Part shown: positions 52,686 to 61,755 of the stretch, piece after piece | Numbering within the stretch: the first letter of the stretch is position 1 | Layout of the letters: each line of letters begins with the position of its first letter | Assembly: GCF_003640665.1 (NCBI RefSeq) | Contig: NZ_QQXL01000001.1 | Coordinates: forward strand, 682,001-746,000 | Direction: 5' to 3' | Length of the DNA stretch: 64,000 nt | Source of the DNA: Galactobacter caseinivorans | GTDB lineage: Bacteria > Actinomycetota > Actinomycetes > Actinomycetales > Micrococcaceae | Translations under genes and position numbers: made by a program | The notes under the pieces: model-generated | The model's input: the letters and a program-made list of their open reading frames with translations, nothing else | Database searches by the model: none | What the model was told of the DNA's origin: nothing

Positions 52686-52751
52686 ATTGCGGGCGGCGCT
52701 TTGCGCGCCTCGCGGGGGAGCTTCTGGCCAGGCGTCAGCGCCCGGGCAAAG

Positions 52752-52786
52752 CACAAGGCCCCGTCCGTGATGGACGAGGCCTTGTG
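52752..52786. terminator. Terminator of tRNA-Lys copy 2
   Basis: A 15-bp stem CACAAGGCCCCGTCC/GGACGAGGCCTTGTG with one mismatch and loop GTGAT; near duplicate of the hairpin at 52495. Confidence 0.78.
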
Positions 52787-52790
52787 TGGT

Positions 52791-52866
52791 TGGTGCACCC
52801 CTCGGGACTTGAACCCGAAACCCATTGATTAAGAGTCAATTGCTCTGCCAATTGAGCTAGAGGTGC
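52791..52866 (-). tRNA. tRNA-Lys (anticodon CTT), copy 2
   Basis: Identical over its 76 nt to the tRNA-Lys at 52531-52606, including the encoded CCA; period exactly 260 bp. Confidence 0.97.
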
Positions 52867-52916
52867 TAAACCGTGCCGCGCTGTCCGGTTGCCCGGATGC
52901 GTTGGCGACTCGGAAG

Positions 52917-52945
52917 ACAATACCGGCCTGCCGCAGGGAATCCAA
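52917..52945 (-). promoter_or_regulatory. Promoter of tRNA-Lys copy 2
   Basis: On the minus strand: TTGGAT, a 17-nt spacer, then TATTGT. This is a near-consensus housekeeping sigma promoter, about 44 nt before the tRNA. Confidence 0.65.
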
Positions 52946-52990
52946 ATCGGGTGGTACTCCTGTGCGCAAGCTCACCGCGGCGCGGCGGCG

Positions 52991-53458
52991 TCACTGTGCG
53001 GCGGCAGCCTCGATGGAGTCCAGGTGATCCATGAAGGCCTCAAGGAAGGCGTGGAATTCGCGGCAGTCGTCCTCCTGAAGGAGCTCAACGCTGCGCCTGC
53101 CCTGCTCGTCCTCCAAGAAGAGGACCGGGGACGGGGAGACGTCAAAGCGGAAGACACGGCCGGTGCTGATGCCAAACTCGTAGCCGGCCTCTCGCAGCTG
53201 GGCCATGTGAGAGACGTTGGTGAGATCGATGCTGATGGCCGGCTCAAGCGCCTCGTAGCTTCGCGCGTCCACCGGAGCCACGACCAGTTCCAGTGGCTGG
53301 GAGCGGAATCCGATCACAAAGCTTCCGCCTGCGCCGGCGTCTCCGGAGGCGTACACCAGGTTGTAACCGCCAAAGTTGGGGATCTGCGCATCAAAGGCTT
53401 GATGCAAGCGATCCTTTAATAACTCATCATCATCTGGCGTCTGTGTGTAAGGCTCCAT
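52991..53458 (-). CDS. Hypothetical cytosolic protein
   Basis: The product is not recognised. It is an acidic protein of 155 residues with a mixed alpha/beta look: FVIGFRSQPLELVVAPVDARSYEALEPAISIDLTNV in the middle, then GISTGRVFRFDVSPSPVLFLEDEQG and a helical Glu/Asp/Phe-rich end. There is no signal peptide or membrane segment. ATG 53458 is supported by TACGCT 7 nt upstream. GC3 bias supports coding. It stands alone between tRNA-Lys and ilvD. Confidence 0.65.
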   Translation of the reverse strand: MEPYTQTPDDDELLKDRLHQAFDAQIPNFGGYNLVYASGDAGAGGSFVIGFRSQPLELVVAPVDARSYEALEPAISIDLTNVSHMAQLREAGYEFGISTGRVFRFDVSPSPVLFLEDEQGRRSVELLQEDDCREFHAFLEAFMDHLDSIEAAAAQ

Positions 53459-53465
53459 GTGCTTC

Positions 53466-53471
53466 AGCGTA
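53466..53471 (-). promoter_or_regulatory. -10 box of leaderless promoter
   Basis: TACGCT on the minus strand, 7 nt before the ATG at 53458. Confidence 0.55.
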
Positions 53472-53537
53472 CGCGGCCGCCCTGACAATCTGCCGGGCTG
53501 TGGATAAAGCGGTACCGAGAAGTGACCAACCCCGTCA

Positions 53538-53581
53538 CACCGCAGCCCCCACGCGACAAACGTTGCGTGGGGGCTGCGGTG
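53538..53581. terminator. Strong terminator of ilvD
   Basis: A 17-bp perfect stem CACCGCAGCCCCCACGC with its complement and a 10-nt loop, 50 bp after the ilvD stop. Confidence 0.82.
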
Positions 53582-53631
53582 GACTCTCGCCGTCGGTGGG
53601 AACAGCAGCTGAGGGGCGGTGGGACGTGTCC

Positions 53632-55536
53632 TCAGACGGTCTGCGGGGCCGCCTGGGGAGAGGCCTGCGGAGAGGTCCTGCGATACAGCGCGTCGACGTC
53701 GCGCACGGCACCCTTGTCCGCGCTGGTCGCCATGGCGGCGTAGGCGCGCAGGGCGGCAGACACCGGGCGCACGCGGTCCACGGGGAAGTACCCCGTGGTG
53801 GCCTCGAGGCGGGCACGGCGGGCGTCCAGCTCCTCCTGGTCAACGGCAAGCTCAAGCGAGCGTTGCGGGATGTTGATCCGGATCAAGTCGCCGTCCTGCA
53901 CCAGGGCGATGGCCCCACCGGAGGCGGCCTCCGGGGAGACGTGCCCGATGGAGAGGCCTGAGGTGCCGCCGGAGAAGCGGCCATCAGTGATGAGGGCGCA
54001 TTTCTTGCCCAGTCCCCGTCCCTTGAGGAAGGAGGTGGGGTACAGCATCTCTTGCATGCCGGGTCCGCCGCGGGGGCCCTCGTAGCGGATCACCACCACG
54101 TCCCCCTCCTTGATGGTCTTGTTCAGGATCTTCTCCACTGCCTCATCCTGGGACTCGCACACCACGGCGGGCCCCTCAAAGATCCAGATGGACTCATCCA
54201 CGCCCGCGGTCTTGACCACGGCGCCGTCCACGGCCACGTTTCCGTGCAGTACCGCCAGGCCGCCGTCCTTGGAGTAGGCGTGCTCGCCGGAGCGGATGCA
54301 GCCGCCCTCCGAGTCCGTGTCCAGCGAGGTCCACTCGTTGGACTGGGAGAACGCGGTGGAGGAGCGCTGCCCGCCGGGGGCGGCGTGCCACAGGGCCTGG
54401 GCCTGGTCCGTGGCCTTGCCGCCACGGATGTCCCAGTCATCCAACCAACCCTGCAGGTCGGTGGAGTGCACGGAGCGCACGTTCTGGTGCAGCATGCCGG
54501 CCCGGTTCAGTTCCCCCAGCAGGGCGGGGATGCCGCCGGCGCGGTGCACATCCTCCATGTAATAGGTCTTGGATCCGGCCACATTGGGGGCCACCTTGGC
54601 CAGGCACGGCACGGTGCGGGACTTGGCGTCCATGTCCGCCAGCCCGTAATCCACGCCGGCCTCCTGGGCCGCGGCGAGCAGGTGCAGGATCGTATTGGTG
54701 GAGCCGCCCATGGAGATATCCAGCGCCATGGCGTTATCAAAGGCCTCGTGGGTGGCGATGGCGCGGGGCAGGACCGACTCGTCGTCGTCCTCGTAGTAGG
54801 CCTTGGCCAGCGCCACCGCGGTTGCTCCGGCGCGCTCGTAGAGGGCGCGGCGCGCGGTGTGGGTGGCCAGCACGGAGCCGTTGCCGGGCAGCGAGAGCCC
54901 GATGGCCTCGGTGAGGCAGTTCATGGAGTTGGCGGTGAACATGCCGGAGCAGGAGCCGCAGGTGGGGCAGGCGTTCTCCTCGATGAGGTTGATGTCCTCA
55001 TCGGAGATGGACTCATCCACCGCGTCGGAGATGGCGTTGACCAGGTCAAGGGAGCGCACGGAGCCGTCGGTGAGCGTGACCCGGCCGGCCTCCATGGGGC
55101 CGCCGGAGACGAACACGGTGGGGATGTTCAGGCGCATGGCGGCCATGAGCATGCCCGGGGTGATCTTGTCGCAGTTGGAGATGCAGACCAGGGCGTCCGC
55201 GCAGTGGGCGTTGACCATGTACTCCACGGAGTCCGCGATCAGGTCGCGGGAGGGGAGGGAGTACAGCATGCCGCCGTGGCCCATCGCGATGCCGTCATCC
55301 ACGGCGATCGTGTTGAACTCGCGCGCAATGGCCCCGGCCTCGTGGATGGCCTCGGAGACGATGCGTCCCACGGGGGCAAGGTGGGTGTGGCCAGGCACAA
55401 ACTCGGTGAAGGAGTTCGCAACGGCGATGATCGGCTTGCCGATGTCGGAGTTGGCGACGCCGGAGGCGCGCATCAGGGCGCGGGCTCCGGCCATGTTGCG
55501 GCCATGGGTGACTGTGCGGGATTTGAGCATCGGCAT
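53632..55536 (-). CDS. ilvD: Dihydroxy-acid dehydratase
   Basis: IlvD makes the 2-keto acids that precede valine and isoleucine, using an iron-sulfur cluster. It has 634 residues. [15 protein letters not shown] and [22 protein letters not shown] carry the cluster cysteines; [22 protein letters not shown] in the C-terminal domain is the family signature. The other branched-chain genes are not adjacent. It is divergent from an HTH regulator gene across a 77-bp spacer. Confidence 0.97.
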   Translation of the reverse strand: MPMLKSRTVTHGRNMAGARALMRASGVANSDIGKPIIAVANSFTEFVPGHTHLAPVGRIVSEAIHEAGAIAREFNTIAVDDGIAMGHGGMLYSLPSRDLIADSVEYMVNAHCADALVCISNCDKITPGMLMAAMRLNIPTVFVSGGPMEAGRVTLTDGSVRSLDLVNAISDAVDESISDEDINLIEENACPTCGSCSGMFTANSMNCLTEAIGLSLPGNGSVLATHTARRALYERAGATAVALAKAYYEDDDESVLPRAIATHEAFDNAMALDISMGGSTNTILHLLAAAQEAGVDYGLADMDAKSRTVPCLAKVAPNVAGSKTYYMEDVHRAGGIPALLGELNRAGMLHQNVRSVHSTDLQGWLDDWDIRGGKATDQAQALWHAAPGGQRSSTAFSQSNEWTSLDTDSEGGCIRSGEHAYSKDGGLAVLHGNVAVDGAVVKTAGVDESIWIFEGPAVVCESQDEAVEKILNKTIKEGDVVVIRYEGPRGGPGMQEMLYPTSFLKGRGLGKKCALITDGRFSGGTSGLSIGHVSPEAASGGAIALVQDGDLIRINIPQRSLELAVDQEELDARRARLEATTGYFPVDRVRPVSAALRAYAAMATSADKGAVRDVDALYRRTSPQASPQAAPQTV

Positions 55537-55584
55537 GTCCTCATGTCACCACGCTGGCGCAAGCCGCACCAAGACGGCGCTACT

Positions 55585-55605
55585 ACTAGTACTGAGACTG
55601 CTAGT
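55585..55605. promoter_or_regulatory. Candidate operator between ilvD and the HTH regulator
   Basis: The dyad ACTAG-N11-CTAGT overlaps the -10 box of the regulator gene. The full arms ACTAGTACT and ACTGCTAGT match at seven of nine positions. Confidence 0.45.
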
Positions 55606-55607
55606 TT
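55602..55607 (+). promoter_or_regulatory. -10 box of leaderless regulator promoter
   Basis: TAGTTT, 6 nt before the ATG at 55614; overlapped by the dyad. Confidence 0.5.
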
Positions 55608-55613
55608 TGTGAC

Positions 55614-56537
55614 ATGACTCTGGGGGACGCTGGCAGCGGGCGCAACGGCGCAAGGCACGACGGCGTGCGGGAGGGTGAGGTGCCGGGCGGCGACGCCCAG
55701 CAGCGCGCCCGCAAGGAGCTGGGGGCCTTTCTGCGCGGCAAGCGCACGGCGGCGGATCGAGCGGAGTACGGCCTTCCGCCGGTGGGGCGGGGCAAGACCA
55801 CCGGGATGCGGCGGGAGGAGATTGCCTTCCTCTCCGGAGTCTCGGTGACCTGGTACACCTGGCTGGAACAGGGCAGGGACATCCACCCCTCGCGGCAGGT
55901 CGTGGACGCTGTGGCGGTGAATCTGCGGCTCAATCAGGCCGAACACGACTATGTGCTTGGCCTCTCTGGCTTCACGCCTAGCCCTCGCCCGGTTCCGCTG
56001 GCGCCTGGCCCGGTGCCAGCACACGTGCAGCAGCTCCTGGACACCCTGGATCCCGCCCCTGCCTTTGCCGTGTCCCCCCATTGGGACATCGCCGCCTGGA
56101 ATCAGTCCTATGAGGGCTTGTTCCCTGGCATCGCCACCGCGCCTCCTGAGGAGCGAAACCTGTTGGCACTCGTGTTCACGGACGAGTACGTGCGGGCCAT
56201 GCTTCCGGAGTGGGAACTGACCAGCCGGCAGTTCCTGGGGGAGTACCGCTCGGAGGCAGGGGCTCGCATGGGTGGCCCGGCTCATGTGCGCCTGGTGGCT
56301 CACCTGCGCCACGCGAGCCCGGACTTTGCCGCCGCATGGGACGAGCACGCTGTGCTGCGGTTCGAGTCACGCCAGCGCAGGTTCATTCACCCGGTGGCGG
56401 GGGAGTTGCTCTTTGACCAGCTCAAGCTGGTGCCGCAGGACGCCCCGGAGTTGCACGTAGTGGCGTATCTTCCGGATGCGGACTCCGGAACGGCGGGCAG
56501 GTTACCGCTGCTGCTGCCGGGCAGCCCCACTTCCTGA
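55614..56537 (+). CDS. XRE-type transcriptional regulator with MmyB-like ligand domain
   Basis: The protein has 307 residues. A helix-turn-helix domain covers about residues 30-105 (FLRGKRTAADRAEYGLPP, then MRREEIAFLSGVSVTWYTWLEQGRDIHPS, the recognition region). The C-terminal half (QQLLDTLDPAPAFAVSPHWDIAAWNQSYEGLF...DFAAAWDEHAVLRFES...RRFIHPVAGELLFDQLKLV) is the MmyB-like LBD that may bind a fatty-acid-like ligand. The regulator probably controls itself and perhaps the divergent ilvD, through the dyad in the spacer; this is inference. Confidence 0.88.
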   Translation: MTLGDAGSGRNGARHDGVREGEVPGGDAQQRARKELGAFLRGKRTAADRAEYGLPPVGRGKTTGMRREEIAFLSGVSVTWYTWLEQGRDIHPSRQVVDAVAVNLRLNQAEHDYVLGLSGFTPSPRPVPLAPGPVPAHVQQLLDTLDPAPAFAVSPHWDIAAWNQSYEGLFPGIATAPPEERNLLALVFTDEYVRAMLPEWELTSRQFLGEYRSEAGARMGGPAHVRLVAHLRHASPDFAAAWDEHAVLRFESRQRRFIHPVAGELLFDQLKLVPQDAPELHVVAYLPDADSGTAGRLPLLLPGSPTS

Positions 56538-56796
56538 GGCCGGCCGCACCCCCGGCCAAAGTGGCGCGGCTCACAACTTTTGGGCATGCTGTAGTTGACG
56601 AGTCTTGCTAAGACTGCGCTGGGGTGCGCAAGTGCGTTGACTGATGACGTGCTCAGTGGAGTTCGGCCTGTGTTCACCTGAAACCGGGCTGTTCATCACC
56701 TGCCCCCGGTTCAGTGGCATATTGTCACGCGCTTGCGTATCTGGCTTGCGTCATCCACTTGCACCTTGCTCTCGCACCGAAAGAGGGACCATCACC
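56538..56796. other. Upstream region of the nuclease/nucleotidase gene
   Basis: This holds a GGCCGG-stem hairpin just after the HTH gene (about 56538-56559), then GTTC-type direct repeats (56661-56713) resembling a PHO box, then TATTGT at 56720-56725 as a candidate -10, and a 70-nt leader with AGAGGGA before the ATG. Confidence 0.5.
56661..56682 (+). promoter_or_regulatory. PHO-box-like tandem 11-nt units
   Basis: GTTCGGCCTGT is followed directly by GTTCACCTGAA. Further GTTCA units start at 56691 and 56709. Streptomyces-type PHO boxes are 11-nt direct repeats close to GTTCACC. Confidence 0.5.
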
Positions 56797-59700
56797 ATGG
56801 GCCACCCCCCATACCGCACCCTGAAGGCGGCGCTCGCCGTCGCTCTGGGAGCCGGCCTCCTGGCCACACCGCTGGCGGCCACGCCGGCCTTCGCAAGCCC
56901 GGACGGCACGGGGCTGATCATCAACGAGGCGTACCTGAAGGGCGGCAGTACCAAGGCCCCCTTCAAGAGCAAGTTTGTTGAGCTCTACAACCCCACCGGC
57001 ACCGCCGTGGACCTGAAGCAGTACTCGCTGCAGTACCGCCCGGCAGGCAACGAAGGCGAGCCGAGTAGCTCGCAACCGCTCTCCGGGTCCGTCCCGGCCA
57101 AGAGCACCTTCCTGATTTCCCTCAAGGGCAACTCTTCCAACGTCGGGGCCGAGCTGCCGACCCCGGATCTTGACCTCACTTCGTCGTCGCTGGCGCCGGC
57201 CGGAGGCCAGGGCACCCTGTACCTGGCCAAGGGCACGGACAAGCGCACGCTTCCCGTCGGCTCCGTCACCGACAACCCGCAGGTCGCGGACCTGCTGGGC
57301 TACGGCGCTAGCAACACCTTCGAGACCGCCGGGGTGATGACCGATGGCAACAACGGGACGCCCAATTCCCTGCAGCGCACCGCGTACAAGGACACCGACA
57401 GCAATGACGCTGACTTCGCCGAGTCCGCCAAGGTGACCCCCACCAACTCCAAGGGTGAGACGGCAGGGGACGGCGGCGGCGACGGTGACGGCGAGGGCGA
57501 GCCCCCTGTCTCTGAGGGCACCAAGAGCATCGCTGAGATCCAGGGTGAGGGCAACGAGTCCCCCTTCCTGGATAAGACGCTGACCACCCGGGGCGTCGTG
57601 ACGGCGGTCTACGCGGAGGGTGGCTTCAACGGCTACTACCTGCAAACCGAAGGCTCCGGCGCGGACGCGACCGACCGCAAGGCCTCTGATGGCATCTTCG
57701 TCTACTCCACTGGCACGGCCAAGGACGTCAAGGTCAATGACTTTGTTGAGGTCACCGGAAAGGTCAGCGAATACTACGGAATGACCCAGCTCACGGTGGC
57801 CGCCGGATCCCTGAAGCCGCTGACGGAGCAGGCCAAGCCCGTCACCCCGATCAAGACCGCTTTCCCGGGCACCGATGCGGCACGCGAGCCCTTTGAGGGC
57901 ATGCTCGTGGAGCCCCAGGGCGACTTTGTCATCACGAATAACTACGACACCAACAGCTACGGCGAGATTGGCCTTGCCGCGGGCACCAAACCCCTGCTCA
58001 ACCCCACGGTGGTGGGACTCCCGGATACCGAAGCCAATCTGAAGGAAACCGCACACAACAACGCGGCACGTGTGGGGCTGGATGACGGCGCCAGCGTGAA
58101 CTTCAATAACACGGCCAACAAGAACCAGCCGGTGCCGTACCTGAGCACCAAGGACCCCGTGCGGATCGGCGCCAAGGTCACCTTCACGCGTCCAGTGGTG
58201 ATGGACTACCGCAACAACGCCTGGAAGTTCCAGCCCACGCAGCGCCTCACCCCGGCCAACGCCGCACAGGTGCAGCCGGCCACGTTTGAGAACACCCGCA
58301 CTGCGGCTCCGGTCGACGTGGGTGGGGATCTGCGCCTGGCCAGCTTCAATGTCCTGAACTACTTCACCACGCTGGGCAAGGATCTGCCCGGCTGCAAGGC
58401 GTACACGGATCGCGAGGGCAACAAGCTCACGGTGAACTCGGGCTGTAACGCCCGCGGTGCCTGGGACGAGACCTCCTTCAAGCGCCAGGAGTCAAAGATC
58501 GTTGACGCGATCAATGCCCTGGACGCCAACCTGGTGTCCCTCGAGGAAATCGAGAACACCCGCTCCGTCAATGGTGGCGATCGCGATACCGCGGTCAAGG
58601 CCCTCGTGACGGCACTCAACGCGGACGATTCGCTCAAGGGCGGTCAGTGGCAGTACGTGCCCTCGCCGAAGGGTGACGGCGCCCTCCCGGAGAAGGAGGA
58701 CGTGATTCGCACGGCCTTCATCTACAAGAAGGACACCGTTGAGCCGCAGGGCGAGTCCACGATTCTCACGGACTCCGCAGACTTCGGCAATGCCCGCCAG
58801 CCGCTGGCACAGAGCTTCAAGGCCACGTCCAGCGGAACCACGTTCTTGGCGATCGTGAATCACTTCAAGTCCAAGGGCGACTCCGGCAACTCCGCCTCCG
58901 GTGACAATGTGGACAAGAAAGACGGCGTGGGCGCCTTCAACGGCGACCGCACCCGCCAGGCCAAGGCACTGGTGGCCTTCGCCGAGAAGACCTCCGAGCA
59001 GGCCAAGACGAAGAACGTCTTCATGCTGGGAGACTTCAACTCCTACGCCGCAGAGACACCCATCAGCACCATCGTGGACGCCGGCTACAAGGACCTTGGC
59101 TCCACCACGGGCAAGCAGACCTACGCCTTTGACGGCGCCACGGGTTCGTTGGATTACGTCTTTGCCTCCGCCGCGGCCCAGCAGCTGGTCACGAAGGTAG
59201 ACAAGTGGAACATCAACTCCGTGGAGTCTGTGGCGCTGGAGTACAGCCGCTACAACAACAACGTGGTGGACCTCTTCGCGGCGGGCCCCTACCGTTCCTC
59301 GGATCACGATCCCATCGTGGTGGGCCTGAACACCAAGGCAACGCCTAGCACGGTCAAGGAACTCAACTTCCTGAACATCAACGATTTTCACGGTCGCATC
59401 GATACGAACACCGTGAACTTCGCCGGAACGGTGGAGCAGCTCAAGGCGCAGTACCCGGGCTCCACCGCCTTCCTGTCCGCCGGTGACAACATCGGCGCCT
59501 CCCTCTTCGCCTCCTCGGTGCAGAAGGATCAGCCCACGCTTGAGGTGCTCAACGCCCTTGGCCTGACCGCCTCAGCGACCGGCAACCACGAGTACGACCA
59601 AGGCGCCGCTGACCTCACCGGCCGCGTCAAGGATGCGGCCAAGTTCAGCTACCTGGCCGCGAACGTGACCAAGGACGGCAAGCCGCTTCTGGACGCGTAC

Positions 59701-61617
59701 AAGATCGTGGACGTGGACGGCGTCAAGGTCGGCGTCATTGGTGCCATTACTCAGGAGACCCCCACGCTGGTGTCTCCGGGCGGGATCAAGGGCCTGAAGT
59801 TCGGTGACCCGGTGGATGCCGTGAACAAGGTCGCCGAGCAGCTCAGCGACGGCGACAAGGCCAACGGCGAGGCGGACGTGCTGGTGGCCGAGTACCACGA
59901 GGGCACCCCGGATGGCGTCTCCACCAAGTCCACGCTGGAGCAGGCGCTGGCCAAGGGCGGCGTCTTCAAGAAGATCACCGAGGGCACCAGTGCCAAGGTG
60001 GACCTGATCTTCAACGGTCACACCCACTCCGAGTACGCCTGGAACGCTCCCGTGCCCGGGAAGGCAGGGGCCACGCGTCCCGTGCTGCAGACCGGCTCTT
60101 ACGGTGAGCGCATTGGGCAGGTCGTGTTGAACTTTGACGCGAAGACGGGCGAGACCACCACCAAGCTCAACCACAACGTGGCTCGCACCACGGACAAGCC
60201 TGAGGACCTGGTGGCCAAGTACCCGGCCGTGGCAGAGGTCAAGCGGATTGTGGATGCGGCCTTGGCCAATGCCGCTGAGGTGGGCAACAAGAAGGTGGCA
60301 GAGGCCACCGCGGACATCACCACGGCGTACCGCGAGGGCAAGCGAGATGACCGCTCCGCGGAGTCGACCCTGGGCAACCTGGTGGCGGACTCCCTGGTGG
60401 ATAAGCTCTCCGCCCCGGAGAATGGCGGCGCCGAGATTGGTGTGGTCAACCCGGGCGGCCTGCGAGCTGACCTCATGAAGGGTGACATCACGGTGGCGCA
60501 GGCCAACGCGGTGCTCCCGTTCCTGAACAACCTGTGGACCACCACGCTCACGGGTGAGCAGTTCAAGACGGTGCTGGAGCAGCAGTGGCAGCGCGATGCT
60601 GCGGGGAACGTGCCCTCACGCTCCTACCTGCAGTTGGGCGTCTCCAAGAATGTTTCCTACACCTATGATCCCGAGCGTGCCGAGGGTGATCGCATCACCT
60701 CCATCACGGTCAACGGTGCCCCGATCGATCCCCAACGCGAGTACCGGATTGGTTCCTTCAGCTTCCTGCTGCAGGGCGGGGACAATTTCCGCGAGTTTGC
60801 CAAGGGAAAGAACACCAAGGACACGGGTCTGGTTGATTCGGATGCCTGGATCAATTACCTGAAGACGAACAGCCCGGTGTCCCCGGACTTCGCCAAGCGT
60901 TCGGTGCAGGTCAAGGGTCTGCCCACGGGCGAGGTCAAGGCCGGCGAGAGCTTCACGCTCTCCGTCAAGGGTCTTGACCTGACCTCCCTCGGCTCGCCAA
61001 AGAACACGGAGCTCTCCGCTGTGTTTGGGAAGGCCAAGGCCGCTGCTGCGGCCCGGTCCCTCAAGGCGGCTGCGGCCGGCCCCGAGGCCGGGAAGGCCCC
61101 AGTGGTCGACGGCGCGGCGGAGTTGGTCATCAAGGTCCCCGAGGCGGCTGCTGGCTCTACGTCGCTGACGCTCACCGCCCAGCCCAGCGGCACCACGGTG
61201 CTGTTGCCGGTGAAGGTGGCTGCGGCAGTGGTGGAACCGACCAAGCCGACGGAACCGACCAAGCCGACGGAACCGACCAAGCCGACGGAACCGACCAAGC
61301 CGACGGAACCGACGGAACCGACGGGCTCAACCGAGACGACGGCCCCGACGGATTCGACAGAGTCCTCGGGCACCGGGTCTGCGACTGACTCCGATAGCCC
61401 GGTGGATTCCACCGAGGCCGGCGGGGGCCAGCATGGCGAGAACAACGGTGATGCGGACGGCAACAACCCCGGAGCCGGCGGCTCCGGCAGTGACGACGGG
61501 CTGGCCAATACGGGAGCCTCCGTGGCGGGTTGGTCCCTGGTTGGACTGGCCGCACTGCTGGCCGGCGCGCTGGGAATGATCCTGACGCGTCGTCGGGCAG
61601 GAACGCACCGCGGCTAA
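56797..61617 (+). CDS. Giant cell-wall-anchored nuclease/5'-nucleotidase (ExeM/NucH-UshA type)
   Basis: The protein has 1606 residues. A signal peptide (about 1-38, ending in PAFAS) is followed by a lamin-tail-like domain (about 40-210), an OB-like region, and an endonuclease/exonuclease/phosphatase domain (about 500-850: LASFNVLNYFTTLG, VSLEEIENT, NHFKSKG, LGDFNSY, SSDHDPIV). Next is a calcineurin-like phosphatase domain from about 857 (LNINDFHGRID, SAGDNIGAS, TGNHEYDQG, NGHTHSEY), then the 5'-nucleotidase C domain (GVVNPGGLRADL). The end has PTKPTE repeats, LANTG at about 1569, a transmembrane helix and RRR. The gene product would degrade extracellular DNA and release nucleosides and phosphate at the cell surface. 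Confidence 0.93.
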   Translation: MGHPPYRTLKAALAVALGAGLLATPLAATPAFASPDGTGLIINEAYLKGGSTKAPFKSKFVELYNPTGTAVDLKQYSLQYRPAGNEGEPSSSQPLSGSVPAKSTFLISLKGNSSNVGAELPTPDLDLTSSSLAPAGGQGTLYLAKGTDKRTLPVGSVTDNPQVADLLGYGASNTFETAGVMTDGNNGTPNSLQRTAYKDTDSNDADFAESAKVTPTNSKGETAGDGGGDGDGEGEPPVSEGTKSIAEIQGEGNESPFLDKTLTTRGVVTAVYAEGGFNGYYLQTEGSGADATDRKASDGIFVYSTGTAKDVKVNDFVEVTGKVSEYYGMTQLTVAAGSLKPLTEQAKPVTPIKTAFPGTDAAREPFEGMLVEPQGDFVITNNYDTNSYGEIGLAAGTKPLLNPTVVGLPDTEANLKETAHNNAARVGLDDGASVNFNNTANKNQPVPYLSTKDPVRIGAKVTFTRPVVMDYRNNAWKFQPTQRLTPANAAQVQPATFENTRTAAPVDVGGDLRLASFNVLNYFTTLGKDLPGCKAYTDREGNKLTVNSGCNARGAWDETSFKRQESKIVDAINALDANLVSLEEIENTRSVNGGDRDTAVKALVTALNADDSLKGGQWQYVPSPKGDGALPEKEDVIRTAFIYKKDTVEPQGESTILTDSADFGNARQPLAQSFKATSSGTTFLAIVNHFKSKGDSGNSASGDNVDKKDGVGAFNGDRTRQAKALVAFAEKTSEQAKTKNVFMLGDFNSYAAETPISTIVDAGYKDLGSTTGKQTYAFDGATGSLDYVFASAAAQQLVTKVDKWNINSVESVALEYSRYNNNVVDLFAAGPYRSSDHDPIVVGLNTKATPSTVKELNFLNINDFHGRIDTNTVNFAGTVEQLKAQYPGSTAFLSAGDNIGASLFASSVQKDQPTLEVLNALGLTASATGNHEYDQGAADLTGRVKDAAKFSYLAANVTKDGKPLLDAYKIVDVDGVKVGVIGAITQETPTLVSPGGIKGLKFGDPVDAVNKVAEQLSDGDKANGEADVLVAEYHEGTPDGVSTKSTLEQALAKGGVFKKITEGTSAKVDLIFNGHTHSEYAWNAPVPGKAGATRPVLQTGSYGERIGQVVLNFDAKTGETTTKLNHNVARTTDKPEDLVAKYPAVAEVKRIVDAALANAAEVGNKKVAEATADITTAYREGKRDDRSAESTLGNLVADSLVDKLSAPENGGAEIGVVNPGGLRADLMKGDITVAQANAVLPFLNNLWTTTLTGEQFKTVLEQQWQRDAAGNVPSRSYLQLGVSKNVSYTYDPERAEGDRITSITVNGAPIDPQREYRIGSFSFLLQGGDNFREFAKGKNTKDTGLVDSDAWINYLKTNSPVSPDFAKRSVQVKGLPTGEVKAGESFTLSVKGLDLTSLGSPKNTELSAVFGKAKAAAAARSLKAAAAGPEAGKAPVVDGAAELVIKVPEAAAGSTSLTLTAQPSGTTVLLPVKVAAAVVEPTKPTEPTKPTEPTKPTEPTKPTEPTEPTGSTETTAPTDSTESSGTGSATDSDSPVDSTEAGGGQHGENNGDADGNNPGAGGSGSDDGLANTGASVAGWSLVGLAALLAGALGMILTRRRAGTHRG
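61234..61323 (+). repeat. 18-bp tandem repeat encoding PTKPTE
   Basis: GAACCGACCAAGCCGACG occurs four times in a row, followed by two 9-bp half units. It encodes the Pro/Thr-rich wall-spanning stalk and is prone to slippage. Confidence 0.9.
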
Positions 61618-61657
61618 GCGGTGAGGCCCGCCCCTGAGGCGGTGCCACGGCAGTAAA

Positions 61658-61694
61658 GATCAGGACCGAACGCCACCGGCGTTCGGTCCTGATC
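61658..61694. terminator. Bidirectional terminator between the nuclease gene and cls
   Basis: A perfect 17-bp stem GATCAGGACCGAACGCC with its complement and a 3-nt loop ACC. It lies 40 bp after the plus-strand stop and 61 bp after the cls stop on the other strand. Confidence 0.88.
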
Positions 61695-61755
61695 TCGTGT
61701 GGGGGTGTCTCCTCGGCACGGGCGCCCGTCCCGGGGCCGTGACCGAGGGCGGCCG

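Noticed and set aside
52625-52828. 67-codon open frame through the tRNA-Lys spacer
   Set aside because: It reads into a tRNA gene and its end repeats the end of another spurious frame caused by the tRNA duplication.
53618-55617. 521-codon plus-strand frame (54052-55617) opposite ilvD
   Set aside because: ilvD carries all family motifs on the minus strand; the plus-strand product is a Gly/His/Val-rich shadow.
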